A program made the translations under genes and the position numbers. This document shows positions 22,906-34,200 of a stretch of DNA of 64,000 nt, piece after piece (position 1 is the first letter of the stretch; every line of letters starts with the position of its first letter). The DNA is from Pseudoalteromonas luteoviolacea. GTDB taxonomy: Bacteria; Pseudomonadota; Gammaproteobacteria; Enterobacterales; Alteromonadaceae. The stretch spans positions 1,764,001-1,828,000 of the forward strand of contig NZ_CP015411.1 of NCBI RefSeq assembly GCF_001750165.1, written 5' to 3'. The notes beneath the pieces were generated by a model, which saw only the letters and a program-made list of their open reading frames with translations, searched no databases and was not told the DNA's origin.

Positions 22906-23334
22906 ATGAGTAGAATTTACCAACTTAAAATGATATTAGCTCTCTTGTTGTTAGTATCATTCATTAATACAAAAATAGTCAGTGCTTCTGGCCCTGATAT
23001 TGGATTCATTTCAGTGTCTATATATGCATTGTTAGCTACTCCTGATAAGTATCATGACAAAAAAGTTCAATTTATAGGCTTTTTAAATTTAGAGTTTGAA
23101 GAGAACGCAGTTTATGCACATAAATCAGATTTTGAACAAGCGATAATGAAAAATTCTATTTGGGTAGATATCAAGCCGAATAGTAAAGAAAAAAGTAAGC
23201 GAGGGTATGTGCTTATTAGAGGAATATTCAAAGCTGATGAATTTGGTCATTTTGGGTTGTTCTCTGGAGCCATAAGAGATATTGAGCGACTTGAACCGCA
23301 TAAAAGTAGGATACAATTAGAATCTGAACTGTAG
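22906..23334 (+). CDS. Exported candidate immunity protein (OB-fold-like)
   Basis: 142 residues from ATG at 22906. An upstream start at 22873 overlaps the stub and places twelve residues ahead of the signal peptide, so I reject it. Signal peptide to about residue 28 (IVSA). The mature part has SVYALLATPDKYHDKKVQFIGFLNLEFE, which by eye resembles a small beta-barrel family found as stand-alone exported proteins. It follows the toxin stub, so it is probably an orphan immunity gene. Confidence 0.55.
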   Translation: MSRIYQLKMILALLLLVSFINTKIVSASGPDIGFISVSIYALLATPDKYHDKKVQFIGFLNLEFEENAVYAHKSDFEQAIMKNSIWVDIKPNSKEKSKRGYVLIRGIFKADEFGHFGLFSGAIRDIERLEPHKSRIQLESEL

Positions 23335-23384
23335 AATGCAGGTGATATATGGACGTTCCATTTATGTCACTTTAAACATTAAAG

Positions 23385-23530
23385 ACACTTAACATAAGGC
23401 CCCAGCACTTGCTGGGGTTTTTCTATTTCTGGTCACGTTTCGCCGACTTTCTGGTCACGCCTATTTGACCTGTGTGGTCGCGTCTATCGACTTTCTGGTC
23501 CATGTGGAGTGCTATATACAAGTGTAAATA
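23385..23530 (+). repeat. Cassette tail with terminator and half GGTC array
   Basis: Terminator stem CCCCAGC-ACTT-GCTGGGG (23400-23417) plus TTTTT, then GGTC starts at 23431, 23453, 23476 and 23497 (22, 23 and 21 bp) and the left half of the central palindrome (GCTATATAC), where the copy ends and a TAAATGACACCCATT fragment begins. Confidence 0.8.
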
Positions 23531-23565
23531 TTAGAAATATAAATGACACCCATTTCAATTTGGTG

Positions 23566-23601
23566 ATAAAAATAAAAATAAAAATAAAAATAAAAATAAA
23601 C
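23566..23601. repeat. AAAAAT microsatellite at a Y1 left junction
   Basis: Six successive AAAAAT-type units run into the left terminus AAATAAACATGAC. This could be slippage, or footprints left by repeated element joining at one site. Confidence 0.8.
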
Positions 23602-23783
23602 ATGACACCCATCTTGATTTGGGGATAGTGTAAGAAGCCGTCTATGCTTTAATGATTGTTAAAGTATGGATGGCTTTTTTTATGGCAATTGCAAGGAAGA
23701 GACAGGTTAGCTTGGTGGATACCAAGTATTATCACTGTATATCACTGTAACTGCCCCAATTTTAGTACAGCCCATTAGTAGAA

Positions 23784-24512
23784 TTATGCTGCCTCAAGAT
23801 AGCTCATTGGAGTTTGGTCTCCTAGTGCATCGTGAGGCCGTTCATAATTATAAATATCTAACCATTCATCTGTAATGTCACGAACCTGCTGAAGTGACTC
23901 AAACAGATATAAATCCAACACTTCTTCTCGATAGCTGCGATTAAATCGCTCAACAAAACCGTTCTGATATGGACTACCTGGTTCAATAAACTCAAGTTTT
24001 ATGCACTGTTCTGCAGCCCAGCTATCTAAAGCATTTGACGTAAACTCAGGACCATTATCCACTCGAATTTGTTTTGGCTTTCCACGCCATGCTATGACCC
24101 GTTCTAGGACTCGGATAACTCGCTCAGCCGTGAGGCTTGTATCAACCTCAATGGCTAACGCTTGACGGTTGTAATCATCCAGCACATTCAGTGTTCTAAA
24201 ACGATGTCCGTAGCTGAGCGCATCGCTCATAAAATCCATCGACCACGACTCATTATGTTTTCCCGGTGCGCTTAACGGCTTTGGTGTGCGTGTTGGTACA
24301 CGGCGTTTTCCTTTTCGTCTAAGGTTAAGCTTGAGCATGTTATATACTCGCTCAACACGCTTTTTATTCCATACTTTGCCTTGATGTCTAAGTCGTTTAA
24401 ACAGCTTAGGCATACCCCATCTAGGATGCCGCTCAACAAGCGTCAGCAAAGAATCAATCACATCATCATCCGACGGTCGCTTGCATTTATAGTAATAAAC
24501 ACTGCGACTCAA
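23784..24512 (-). CDS. IS3-family transposase OrfB (DDE integrase)
   Basis: 242 residues from an internal ATG. The orfB frame continues upstream to the A-AAA-AAG slippery heptamer at 24602-24608, so the natural product is probably an OrfAB fusion. HTH_21-like N-terminus (RHPRWGMPKLFKRL), rve core with SMDFMSD (D), RVDNGPEF (D) and NGFVERFN (E). Intact. Confidence 0.9.
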   Translation of the reverse strand: MSRSVYYYKCKRPSDDDVIDSLLTLVERHPRWGMPKLFKRLRHQGKVWNKKRVERVYNMLKLNLRRKGKRRVPTRTPKPLSAPGKHNESWSMDFMSDALSYGHRFRTLNVLDDYNRQALAIEVDTSLTAERVIRVLERVIAWRGKPKQIRVDNGPEFTSNALDSWAAEQCIKLEFIEPGSPYQNGFVERFNRSYREEVLDLYLFESLQQVRDITDEWLDIYNYERPHDALGDQTPMSYLEAA

Positions 24513-24595
24513 ACCAGCTACGTCACAAGCAAATGCAACACTTACCTCAAATCTCGCACATAAATGCTCGACCCAAGCTCTGCGTCTACTCGTTT

Positions 24596-24862
24596 TTACA
24601 GCTTTTTTGAGATGATTTCCTCGAGCATTGAGTGTTTTAAACTGAGAGTCGCAAACATATCTTTTAGCTTGCGATTTTCATCTTCAAGCTCTTTTAAACG
24701 TTTTACATCAGAGGCTTCCATCCCACCATATTTAGAACGCCACTTATAAAATGTACTTTGACCAACACCATGTTTACGGCATATTTCCGGTACAGGCACA
24801 CCTGATTCAGCTTCTTTGATCATGCCGACGATCTGTGTTTCAGTGAACTTACTTTTTCGCAT
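24596..24862 (-). CDS. IS3-family transposase OrfA
   Basis: 88 residues: helix-turn-helix (FTETQIVGMIKEAESG...ICRKHGVGQSTFYKW) followed by a leucine-zipper-like coiled coil (KRLKELEDENRKLKDM). It binds the element ends. A slippery A-AAA-AAG near its 3' end allows -1 frameshifting into orfB. Confidence 0.9.
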   Translation of the reverse strand: MRKSKFTETQIVGMIKEAESGVPVPEICRKHGVGQSTFYKWRSKYGGMEASDVKRLKELEDENRKLKDMFATLSLKHSMLEEIISKKL

Positions 24863-24972
24863 CGTAAAATTTCCTTCTTATATTGATAGAAATTCTACTT
24901 ATGAACTGTTTCAGTTTATGGGGGAGTTACATCACGATGCGTAAGACGGGCGTTTTTATGCGGAGAAGATAA

Positions 24973-26242
24973 AAATAAACATGACACCCATTCCAATTTG
25001 GGGATAGTGTAAGAAGCCGTCTATGCTTTAATGATTGTTAAAGTATGGATGGCTTTTTTTATGGCAATTGCAAGGAAGAGACAAGTTAGCTTGGTGGATA
25101 CCAAGTACTATCATTGCATATCACGCTGCGTAAGACGTGCGTTTTTATGTGGAGAAGATAAGGTAACAGGTAAGTCGTTTGAGCATCGAAGAGAGTGGGT
25201 TGAAGAGAAGTTATTGCAGCTAGCTAAGGTATTTTGTATTGATGTATGTGCTTATGCGGTGATGAGTAACCATACCCATATTGTTTTGTATGTTGATGAT
25301 AAAAAAGCAAAACGTCTAAATGATAAAGCTATTTTGATTCGTTGGCATAAACAATTTAAAGGGACTTGGCTGACTCATAAGTTTGTCAGTGGAGAGTCAC
25401 TGACCAATTCAGAGCGTTGTTTGCTGTCAGAGCTGATTGATAAATATAGAAATCGTCTAGCGGATATCAGTTGGTTTATGCGTACACTCAATGAAGACAT
25501 CGCACGCAAAGCCAATAAAGAAGATGGTTGCACAGGCCGTTTTTGGGAAGGGCGATTTAAATCACAAGCCTTGTTAGATGAAGCCGCTTTAGCAGCATGT
25601 TTAGCGTATGTGGATTTGAATCCTGTTAGAGCCAAAATGGCTAAGACCCCAGAAGAGTCAGACCATACCAGCATTAAAAAACGTATTGAAACAGCAAAAG
25701 TGGGTAAACAACCCAAGTCTTTACTGCGTTTTGCAGGTAACCCAAGAAAACACATGCCAAAAGGCTTACCATTTGAATTCAAGTATTATGTTGAGCTGGT
25801 TGATTTAACAGGTCGACGTATTCGTGAAGACAAACGCGGATTTATTACAGATTCTCAACCAATCTTAGCAAGGCTGAATATCCAACCAGAGAATTGGTTA
25901 AAGCTTACTACCCAGTTTACGAGCGTGTTTAAAGGGTCAGTGGGCAGGCCAGATGCAAAGCAAAAATACTGTGAACACCTAAAGTTAAAGCGACGAGGCA
26001 ATTTAACGCAGTGTAGTGAATTACTCGCTTAGTCTTTAATATACATTAACACCCCAATTTCAACGTAGCTTGTAAAAGCTATGCGCTTAGTCATGTCTAA
26101 AATCCCTGCAAAAATAACAACCTCAAAGTAAAGCACCTCTATAGCTTAAGTGAATTAAACACTTTTGAGTGGTTTGTTTATGTTTTGAGATTCACAGTGG
26201 GGAGTTGTGGTATAAATAGAGATGGGTGTCATGTTTAATTTT
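24973..26242 (+). mobile_element. Intact Y1 element
   Basis: Full copy; the left terminus has TTCCAATTTG in place of CTTAATTTG, as in the REPIN-like repeats. The right end (26221-26242) is followed by a chain of five further right-end fragments. Confidence 0.9.
25061..26032 (+). CDS. REP-associated tyrosine (Y1/HUH) transposase
   Basis: 323 residues with HUH and Y183 intact. It differs from other copies at several positions in the middle (DKYRNRLAD) and one arginine (GRRIRED). It shares HMPKGLPF with the frameshifted 1909 copy rather than HMAKGLPF. Confidence 0.9.
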   Translation: MAIARKRQVSLVDTKYYHCISRCVRRAFLCGEDKVTGKSFEHRREWVEEKLLQLAKVFCIDVCAYAVMSNHTHIVLYVDDKKAKRLNDKAILIRWHKQFKGTWLTHKFVSGESLTNSERCLLSELIDKYRNRLADISWFMRTLNEDIARKANKEDGCTGRFWEGRFKSQALLDEAALAACLAYVDLNPVRAKMAKTPEESDHTSIKKRIETAKVGKQPKSLLRFAGNPRKHMPKGLPFEFKYYVELVDLTGRRIREDKRGFITDSQPILARLNIQPENWLKLTTQFTSVFKGSVGRPDAKQKYCEHLKLKRRGNLTQCSELLA

Positions 26243-27893
26243 CAGTTAAAGCTTACTACCCAGTTTACGAGCGTGTTTAAAGGGTCAGTGGGCAGGCCAG
26301 ATGCAAAGCAAAAATACTGTGAACACCTAAAGTTAAAGCGACGAGGCAATTTAACGCAGTGTAGTGAATTACTCGCTTAGTCTTTAATATACATTAACAC
26401 CCCAATTTCAACGTAGCTTGTAAAAGCTATGCGCTTAGTCATGTCTAAAATCCCTGCAAAAATAACAACCTCAAAGTAAAGCACCTCTATAGCTTAAGTG
26501 AATTAAACACTTTTGAGTGGTTTGTTTATGTTTTGAGATTCACAGTGGGGAGTTGTGGTATAAATAGAGATGGGTGTCATGTTTAATTTTTGTTAGAGCC
26601 AAAATGGCTAAGACCCCAGAAGAGTCAGACCATACCAGCATTAAAAAACGTATTGAAACAGCAAAAGTGGGTAAACAACCCAAGTCTTTACTGCGTTTTG
26701 CAGGTAACCCAAGGAAACACATGGCAAAAGGCTTACCATTTGAATTCAAGTATTATGTTGAGCTGGTTGATTTAACAGGTCGATGTATTCGTGAAGACAA
26801 ACGCGGATTTATTACAGATTCTCAACCAATCTTAGCAAGGCTGAATATCCAACCAGAGAATTGGTTAAAGCTTACTACCCAGTTTACGAGCGTGTTTAAA
26901 GGGTCAGTGGGCAGGCCAGATGCAAAGCAAATATACATTAACACCCCAATTTCAACGTAGCTTGTAAAAGCTATGCGCTTAGTCATGTCTAAAATCCCTG
27001 CAAAAATAACAACCTCAAAGTAAAGTACCTCTATAGCTTAAGTGAATTAAACACTTTTGAGTGGTTTGTTTATGTTTTGAAATTCACAGTGGGGAGTTGT
27101 GGTATAAATAGAGATGGGTGTCATGTTTAATTTGTTACAAAAATAACAACCTCAAAGTAAAGCACCTCTATAGCTTAAGTGAATTAAACACTTTTGAGTG
27201 GTTTGTTAATGTTTTGAAATTCACAGTGGGGAGTTGTGGTATAAATAGAGATGGGTGTCATGTTTAATTCCCAGTTTACGAGCGTGTTTAAAGGGTCAGT
27301 GGGCAGGCCAGATGCAAAGCAAAAATACTGTGAACACCTAAAGTTAAAGCGACGAGGCAATTTAACGCAGTGTAGTGAATTACTCGCTTAGTCTTTAATA
27401 TACATTAACACCCCAATTTCAACGTAGCTTGTAAAAGCTATGCGCTTAGTCATGTCTAAAATCCCTGCAAAAATAACAACCTCAAAGTAAAGTACCTCTA
27501 TAGCTTAAGTGAATTAAACACTTTTGAGTGGTTTGTTTATGTTTTGAGATTCACAGTGGGGAGTTGTGGTATAAATAGAGATGGGTGTCATGTTTAATTG
27601 TCCAGTTAAAGCTTACTACCCAGTTTACGAGCGTGTTTAAAGGGTCAGTGGGCAGGCCAGATGCAAAGCAAAAATACTGTGAACACCTAAAGTTAAAACG
27701 ACGAGGCAATTTGACGCAGTGTAGTGAGCTGCTCGCTTAGTCATGTCTAAAATCCCTGAAAAAATAACAACCTCAAAGTAAAGCACCTCTATAGCTTAAG
27801 TGAATGAAGCACTTTTGAGTGGTTTGTTTATGTTTTGAAATTAACCGTGGGGAGTTGTGGTAAAAATAGAGGTGGGTGTTATGTTTAATTTTT
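26243..27893 (+). repeat. Tandem array of five truncated Y1 right ends
   Basis: Fragments 26243-26590, 26591-27133, 27134-27269, 27270-27599 and 27600-27893 each begin at a different internal point of the element and end at the right terminus (GATGGGTGTCATGTTTAATT). All have the same orientation and no left ends. The second has an internal deletion (GCAAAGCAA joined to ATATACATT). The last is most diverged (GGTGGGTGTTATG), so age seems to increase to the right. Confidence 0.9.
26591..26960 (+). pseudogene. 3' fragment of Y1 transposase
   Basis: Encodes the part after the catalytic tyrosine (VRAKMAKTPEESD onward) and runs into a deletion before the normal C-terminus. A GTG in the previous right terminus (26574) gives an accidental in-frame start. 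Not functional. Confidence 0.85.
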
Positions 27894-27922
27894 AGTGCTA
27901 TTTTAATAAGGCTAGAAAAATA

Positions 27923-27951
27923 AAAGCACGGTTAATTAACCGTGCTTTTTT
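27923..27951. terminator. Bidirectional rho-independent terminator
   Basis: Perfect palindrome with arms AAAGCACGGTTAA and TTAACCGTGCTTT, with an A-run on one side and T-run on the other. It ends the minus-strand SpvB-RHS/immunity operon and insulates it from the Y1 array. Confidence 0.85.
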
Positions 27952-27984
27952 CGTTTTGGTGTGTCAAATATTAATTTTATTAAA

Positions 27985-28281
27985 TCATACTTGGCTGTTT
28001 ATTAATGCATATAACAAAAACATTCCTAGTGAAGCGTGTATGCATGTAAATATAAGGTAAAACTTATACCTTTTAGATATGCCATGCTTCCAAAAAATAT
28101 AAGCTAATGGTGTTGTTATAAGTGGGCTAAACACAAAAACAATTCCACCCCATAATCCGAGTGACTTCCTCAAGTTTATAAAGCCACTCAACTCATCTAT
28201 TAAATAAGTGATACTTATTAATAATGAAGTCACTATAATAACTTCGATAAAAACATTGAAAAATTTAATTTCACTTCTCAT
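27985..28281 (-). CDS. Membrane protein, candidate immunity of the SpvB-RHS toxin
   Basis: 98 residues with about three membrane segments (10-28, 40-62, 75-95), five bases downstream of the large gene on the same strand and followed by a terminator. Small membrane immunity proteins typically accompany toxins acting at the inner membrane. Family not recognised. Confidence 0.55.
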   Translation of the reverse strand: MRSEIKFFNVFIEVIIVTSLLISITYLIDELSGFINLRKSLGLWGGIVFVFSPLITTPLAYIFWKHGISKRYKFYLIFTCIHASLGMFLLYALINSQV

Positions 28282-28286
28282 TAAAA

Positions 28287-31200
28287 CTACCTATTTGGAC
28301 CTGTCGCCCAATCAAAAGCCCCGGTGTCAACTGGATACCAAACGACATTTTTTAAACCTTCATTTAGTGTCGCGAATGGTCCGGTTCCTACCCCATAAGT
28401 GTGAATATAAACGTTATTTCTATCTTCTGAAACCCAGCGTCGCACTATACCTGGAGCTAATATATGTCGAAATATACCACTCTCATTTGGTGGTAATGTA
28501 ACGTTAATAACAGTCCCATTTTTAGAAATTTCGTGTCGTACTAATCCAACTCCCAGAGCGTAACCTATTTGCTCATCTTGTGTGGCACTTTTTCCATTGG
28601 CCCCTGGCGCGGGGTATCTTACTAAGCCTTGGCGAACTCGTTCTAAAGTACAACCTGGAATGGCTTTACTACAAGAGTTATTTAAGTAGTATTCATGGTA
28701 ATCATCATGGTTTTTGTCAAATTTAGGTACACCATCAGCATCTACTGAAAGCACTCCATTTTCTTTACTTGGAGTAAACACTGTCCCATCTCTCTGACGA
28801 ACTTTGTGGCCGTTTCTCATAGGACTGTTTGGTAAAGAGTGATTGTTACTTTCCTGTGAACCTATATCAAAGGTTACTGTTCCTTTAATCAAATCTATAT
28901 TTTGAACAACACCATTAGCACCACTGCGCTTCATAGTATCGACTTTGATAAAGTTTTCACCTTTACCACCTACATCGACAATCAAATTGCCGCCATCAAC
29001 AAAAAACTTGTCTTTGTCACCAACCTCATAACTCATTGCGTTTGCACAACCTGGCGTAGGCTCTGACTTAGCCCTTGTCCCTTTAGACTGACACGCCGAT
29101 GAATACCCTGTTGGGTCGGTACCACCGAGTGGGTTATTCATTATATATGAATAAGGGTTAACGGACTGTGAGTTGCCAGGAGACTGAATTATTGGGTCTA
29201 CACTCATAAACCTCCCTAGATTATAGTCATATACTCGGCCATTCATATGAATGAGCTGCAGCGCATCTAAATGCTCATGATCAGTAAATCCACGATTGGT
29301 TTTAGCAGATTTAATATCATCTAACTTTGCAGTGAACTTTAAAGCGCCCGATGCTGCACGCGGTTTACCAAATGGGTCGAAGTTACGCTCACTGATAACA
29401 TAACCATTAGCATTTGTAATAAGCCTTGCACTGCCTAAGCGGTCTTTATGTAAGTAGCGGATATAAGGGCTTGAACCTGACTTAGTCGAAATAACCGCAA
29501 CGTCACCTATGTAGGCGCGTGTTGTGGTTTTGTTTCCTTCAACGTCAATTTCATAATGTTTGCCTGCATAATAGGTGGTTTTACCCGATTGAACTTGCTT
29601 AAAGCGCATATGGTCGGGGCCGTAAACAAAGTCTGCTGTGATCCCATGCTTAGTAATACGTGTTGGTTTATCCATTGCGTTATAAGTTGCTGCGCTTAGG
29701 CCATCACCTCTTATCATATTACCACGGCCATCATAGCTAAAGCCTACCCATCGCCCGTTTTTGTTTACCTGTTTTACCGCATTTGCACCACCGCCACTGT
29801 GTCCTGATAGGCGTGTGGTGTAATTGTAGGTAGATGCATAGTCTGACTTTTTCGTTATATTACCTACGGCGTCGTAAGCATAGCTGATGGTGGTATACCC
29901 TTGAATTTGATTTGACTTTAAACGATGTAAATGATCGTACTGGTATGTTTCATCATATTCATTACGATCAGCAATGCTACCGGACGCTACTGACATACCT
30001 TTAAGGTTACCAAATCCATCGTATGCGGTGTATTGGATAGACAGCAGGTTGGTGTTGTTTTTATGGGTATAATGCTCAACCATTTGACCGGTTTGACGGC
30101 TATAATAGGTGTTGGTTTTTAAACCATTTCCTAAAGTCTGAGACTGAATTGCACCAAAAACATCGCGTGCTGTCACTTGCTGGAAACGATAGCCACTGGC
30201 CTTGTTTTTAGTTTCAGTCTGGTACCCTTTATCGTCGTAAATATATTCTAAAGTCAGGTTATTTGGGTAACGCATGCCCTTAATTCGACCATAATTAGCA
30301 TCATAGAATGTTTTAGTTGTAAAACTATGATTATCGCCACTCACTGTATGCGATATCGGACGACCGACATTGTCATAGAGGTAGGAATGTGTAACCCCAT
30401 TGCCTACTGAACTAGATAACTGGCCGTATGAGCGCGTATCAAACGTATAGCTATAGGAGCTCTCACCTGTAGCGTTTCTTTTAATGATACGGCCTAAAAC
30501 GTCTACGTTATAATGGACAGACTTAGAATTACCGCGTGTTTCTCGCTGTACCTCTCCAAATCCGTTATATACAAAGTTTGTGCTGCCTTGGTTAGGATCT
30601 ACCACTCGAAGCTTATTACCAAAAGCATCGTATTTGGCTAAAATATTGAAACCATTGGCATCTCGAATCACAATTGGTAGCCCTTGACCATTATAGGCAT
30701 AGCGTGTGCGACCTCCAAGTGCATCAACTGTTTCGATCAATTGATTTAGGCCGTTATAGCTGCGGCTCATTTCACCTAGGTGAATGTTATAACACGATTC
30801 AGACACATTAATATTAGTTTTAAAGCCATTATAAGTGTATTGGGCGGTCATTGTGCCACTTGCAAACGGACTACATTGCTGGTCAGTGACTTTACGGTCA
30901 ACACGGCCTAGCACATCATAGTTTTCGTAGTGTACACCGTATTTAGTTAGTCCCGATTTATATGGTTGAGATTCAAATAACGGATATCCTTTTGCATTAA
31001 AGGTAGTGTCTGTCATAATCCAAGCATTATCTTGCCCCATGATCATAGTACGAATCGTTCGGCCAAGCTTATCTATAAACACCACCTGTTCAGGCGCGCC
31101 TGCAGCAACAGTTTTGATTTGCTTAACGGCATTGCTAGGCGCAAAATTTCCTGCTCTTTGCACCGCAGTATATAAAGTCGGAGAACCAGCTATTTTTTGG

Positions 31201-34200
31201 CTGTATGGGCGCAAGTAATTATCGTACCCAAAGTTCTTAGTTAAATAGTTTGTAGAATTTACTTGTTTGTGTACTTCTTTTTTGAGGCCTGTTTTGGGAT
31301 CTGTAATAATCCGTGTTTTGTGTCCTTTTGCATTTACCATCTCATAAACATAATAACCACTGGCTGAAGCTGAGCCTCCATTTAAGGTATATGATATGCT
31401 TTCTGATCTGCTTTGGTTGGTCCACCTTGCATCATTATATACTCGCGCTGTTTTGGTGGTTCTAGTCGGTAAGCCATAACTATTAAACTGGTACTCCGTC
31501 TGATGACCTTCCCCTGAAGAAGCACTAACAACAACTTTTTCAGCTTTACGAGCGTTATTGAAGTTACTGTAATTTGTTGTGATTCTAGTCGTACTATCTA
31601 GCGGCTTTTCACTGCCACGGTATTGATAATAGGGGTCATTACTGCTTCGGCTAGAAACAAACTCTTTGGTTACAGTGCTTGTAACTAATTTGTTTATCCA
31701 CCAATTTGACGCGTTGTTTTGATAAGTATTTTCTGTGATGGTTTTGACCACACCTGTATTATCATCAAGTGTCTGCTCTGATTTGATTATGTTTCCATAC
31801 GCATCAATTGAAAGCACGGTTGTGCGTTTTTCTACAAGCACATTCTTGGTGTCTAAATCACGCGTTACTTCGTAACTAGAATTAGCGTAAATATTATAAA
31901 CGCCTGAGACTTTATGGTTTGAGTTATCAGCCCATGATGTCTCTGACTGGCTAATCGCTTGGTTTTCAACTGAGTTCAGAGCACTACCATTTTTGGGGTA
32001 TTCAGATAGTGCAAATGTTGCTTTTCTCTTTAACTTACCTGAGTAGGGAAAGTGTTGGCGGAAATCAGACTGTGTGATTAAGCCTTTGGTTATATCCGCT
32101 TCAATTATCGATCTAAAGCCAGTAAATCCTCTGCCTTGATTATTAAATAAAGCACCGCGATAAGCATATCTGCGAACGAAATCACCACGAATACCATTAT
32201 CCTGCTTGAACTCATTAACAACATACATGCTAGAAGTAAAGTTCTGATAGCCTTTAACAGTAGCCGTGTCACTTTGATACAGCTTTGAAAGACCAGTGAT
32301 CCCTGTGCTCACAGATGAAGAAAGTGGACGGTATTGCCATTCACTTTTTAGTCCCTCTCCGTTTGTCACTGAGTTCAGCAAATCTACAGGGCGGTAACGA
32401 CTGCCATTAGTTCCAGAACCTGTACCATAGTTACGGCTAATGTTAACTTTACCTTCTGCATAACCCGTTGGGGTGCGATCTAAGAAACGGCAATTAGAGC
32501 TACTCGATCCGCGCTCACAGCCATAATTGAACACCAGATCAGGTAAACCATCTCCTTGTGCATCAACCATTGCAGACTGGTAAATTGAACCGATAAAATC
32601 AGTGCTAGATCTAACGAAGTTGCCATCTTTTAACTCTAGTTTTACAAATGAGTAGATACTGCGGTCATAGCTACCAGCAACTGACTTTATTCTTCCGTTA
32701 CCGCTTGGGACTGTCTCAGTATAAATTTCTTCGCCACATAGCTCAGTAACACTGCTTCCTCTAAACTCGAAATGACTAACGTTGTGACAGCCTCGTACTT
32801 TGATACCGCTCGGCATCAATAGCTCTTCCTTACCGTCTGCATCAATGTCAGCTACTTTAATGGCATCGCCATACTTTGGTATAATGGCGCTTCGTATGCT
32901 TTCTCTATCACCGCCGAAACCAAAGCGTTCTTCAAATATAAATGTACGACTATGTAAATTTGTCCCCGTATAAACTGGAGCAGAAAAAGAGCCACCTCCC
33001 GTACTATATCTTACATATAGTTTACTTCCATTGGTTTTAGGTTTATACCAGCCGAACCAATCTTTTAAGCCGTCACCATTTAAGTCAGCAAAGCGATAAA
33101 AACGAGCCCATGCATTTTCGTGTCTATGAATATAATCGCTTTCATCACCCAAATTAACAGTCTTGGGGAATGAACTCAAAAGTCTACCATTAGCTGACAT
33201 AAGCTGAATGGATGTCAATGCGCCTTGACCTTTGTCGTTTGTACCGTGAGATACTCGGTAGAAATCAGGGATGCCATTGCCATCAAAATCCCCACCTAGA
33301 GCGTATGATTCAGAAGGTGTGGCTGTATTCAAGCGCTTATTCACTTTAAATAACTCTTGTTTATATGACGATGAATACGGCGAGCCAAAATTACCACTGT
33401 GGTAATAGAAATTGATAGAGTCTGCACTATATGAAGTTGTTTTCTCGTAAATCACGAGGTCAGGTAAACTATCGCCATTCATATCACCAACATGTAAAAA
33501 TGAAGAGAGTTGGGGGATTTCAATATTGGTATTAATTTTGGTCGACGTACCGTTTTTGTTACTACGATAGATCACAAGCTTTTTCTTTGAACCAGATGAG
33601 CCAGGGACAAAGTCAAAGTCATCTGTCAGTCCATCTAAGTTAAAGTCTGCGGTTTGCGAATTACAGTTTACCTTAGAGCCGCTGGTACCTGAAAATTCAC
33701 AATCTGTCATGGGGTGTGTATTGCGTGTGGTATTGCCTTCAGCATCAATATAGAAACCAGGCCAGTCACGTGCGCCATCACCATTTCTATCGCCATTAGG
33801 TAAGACCGCAGAAATACTCTTTCCTGCATTGATGTCGACAAACGTGCCTTTTACCTTAGTCGCTTGATCTGCCCAATCAAAAGTCGTTTTGGGTAAGCAG
33901 TTGCTACCAGTTGTACCGTAACACAGCTCTACTGAAGCCAGAAGATCCGAACCTGAGGCCAGACTAGTCTTATAGGCTAGGGTGTATTCACGTGTCTGAT
34001 GTGTATTATGCTTTGTAATAATGCGCTTAAGTCGCTGGGTATTGTCGTAGGAAATACCGTGGAGATATTTAGTGGTTGGATCACCAGAATGCTCATATTC
34101 AAAGTGGATATTATGGATCCCTTCGTGAGACTTGCTGTTACCCGTGTAGTTAATTTTGTCTAAGAGTAATTCGTTGTTACCGTACTCAACATAATTATAA

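Larger units (their letters stand above)
23746..24931 (-). mobile_element. IS3-family insertion sequence, IS407-type
   Basis: 1186 bp with terminal inverted repeats beginning TGTAACT on both sides and a 4-bp target duplication TCAC (23742-23745 and 24932-24935). Two genes on the minus strand, orfA and orfB, are linked by a -1 frameshift. A 4-bp duplication and this OrfA type fit the IS407 subgroup. Insertion into a Y1 transposase gene dates it later than that copy. Confidence 0.92.
23593..24973 (+). mobile_element. Y1 left-half remnant interrupted by an IS3 element
   Basis: Left terminus, hairpin and transposase start (inner ATG at 23682) are interrupted at 23746 by an IS3-family element and resume at 24932 for about 40 bp. 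The copy then ends after GAGAAGATAA, where the next left terminus begins. Its transposase is therefore doubly broken. Confidence 0.85.

Noticed and set aside
26221..27893. CRISPR-like array from the repeated right ends
   Set aside because: Repeats are of unequal length and derive from one transposable element; no uniform spacers and no cas genes.
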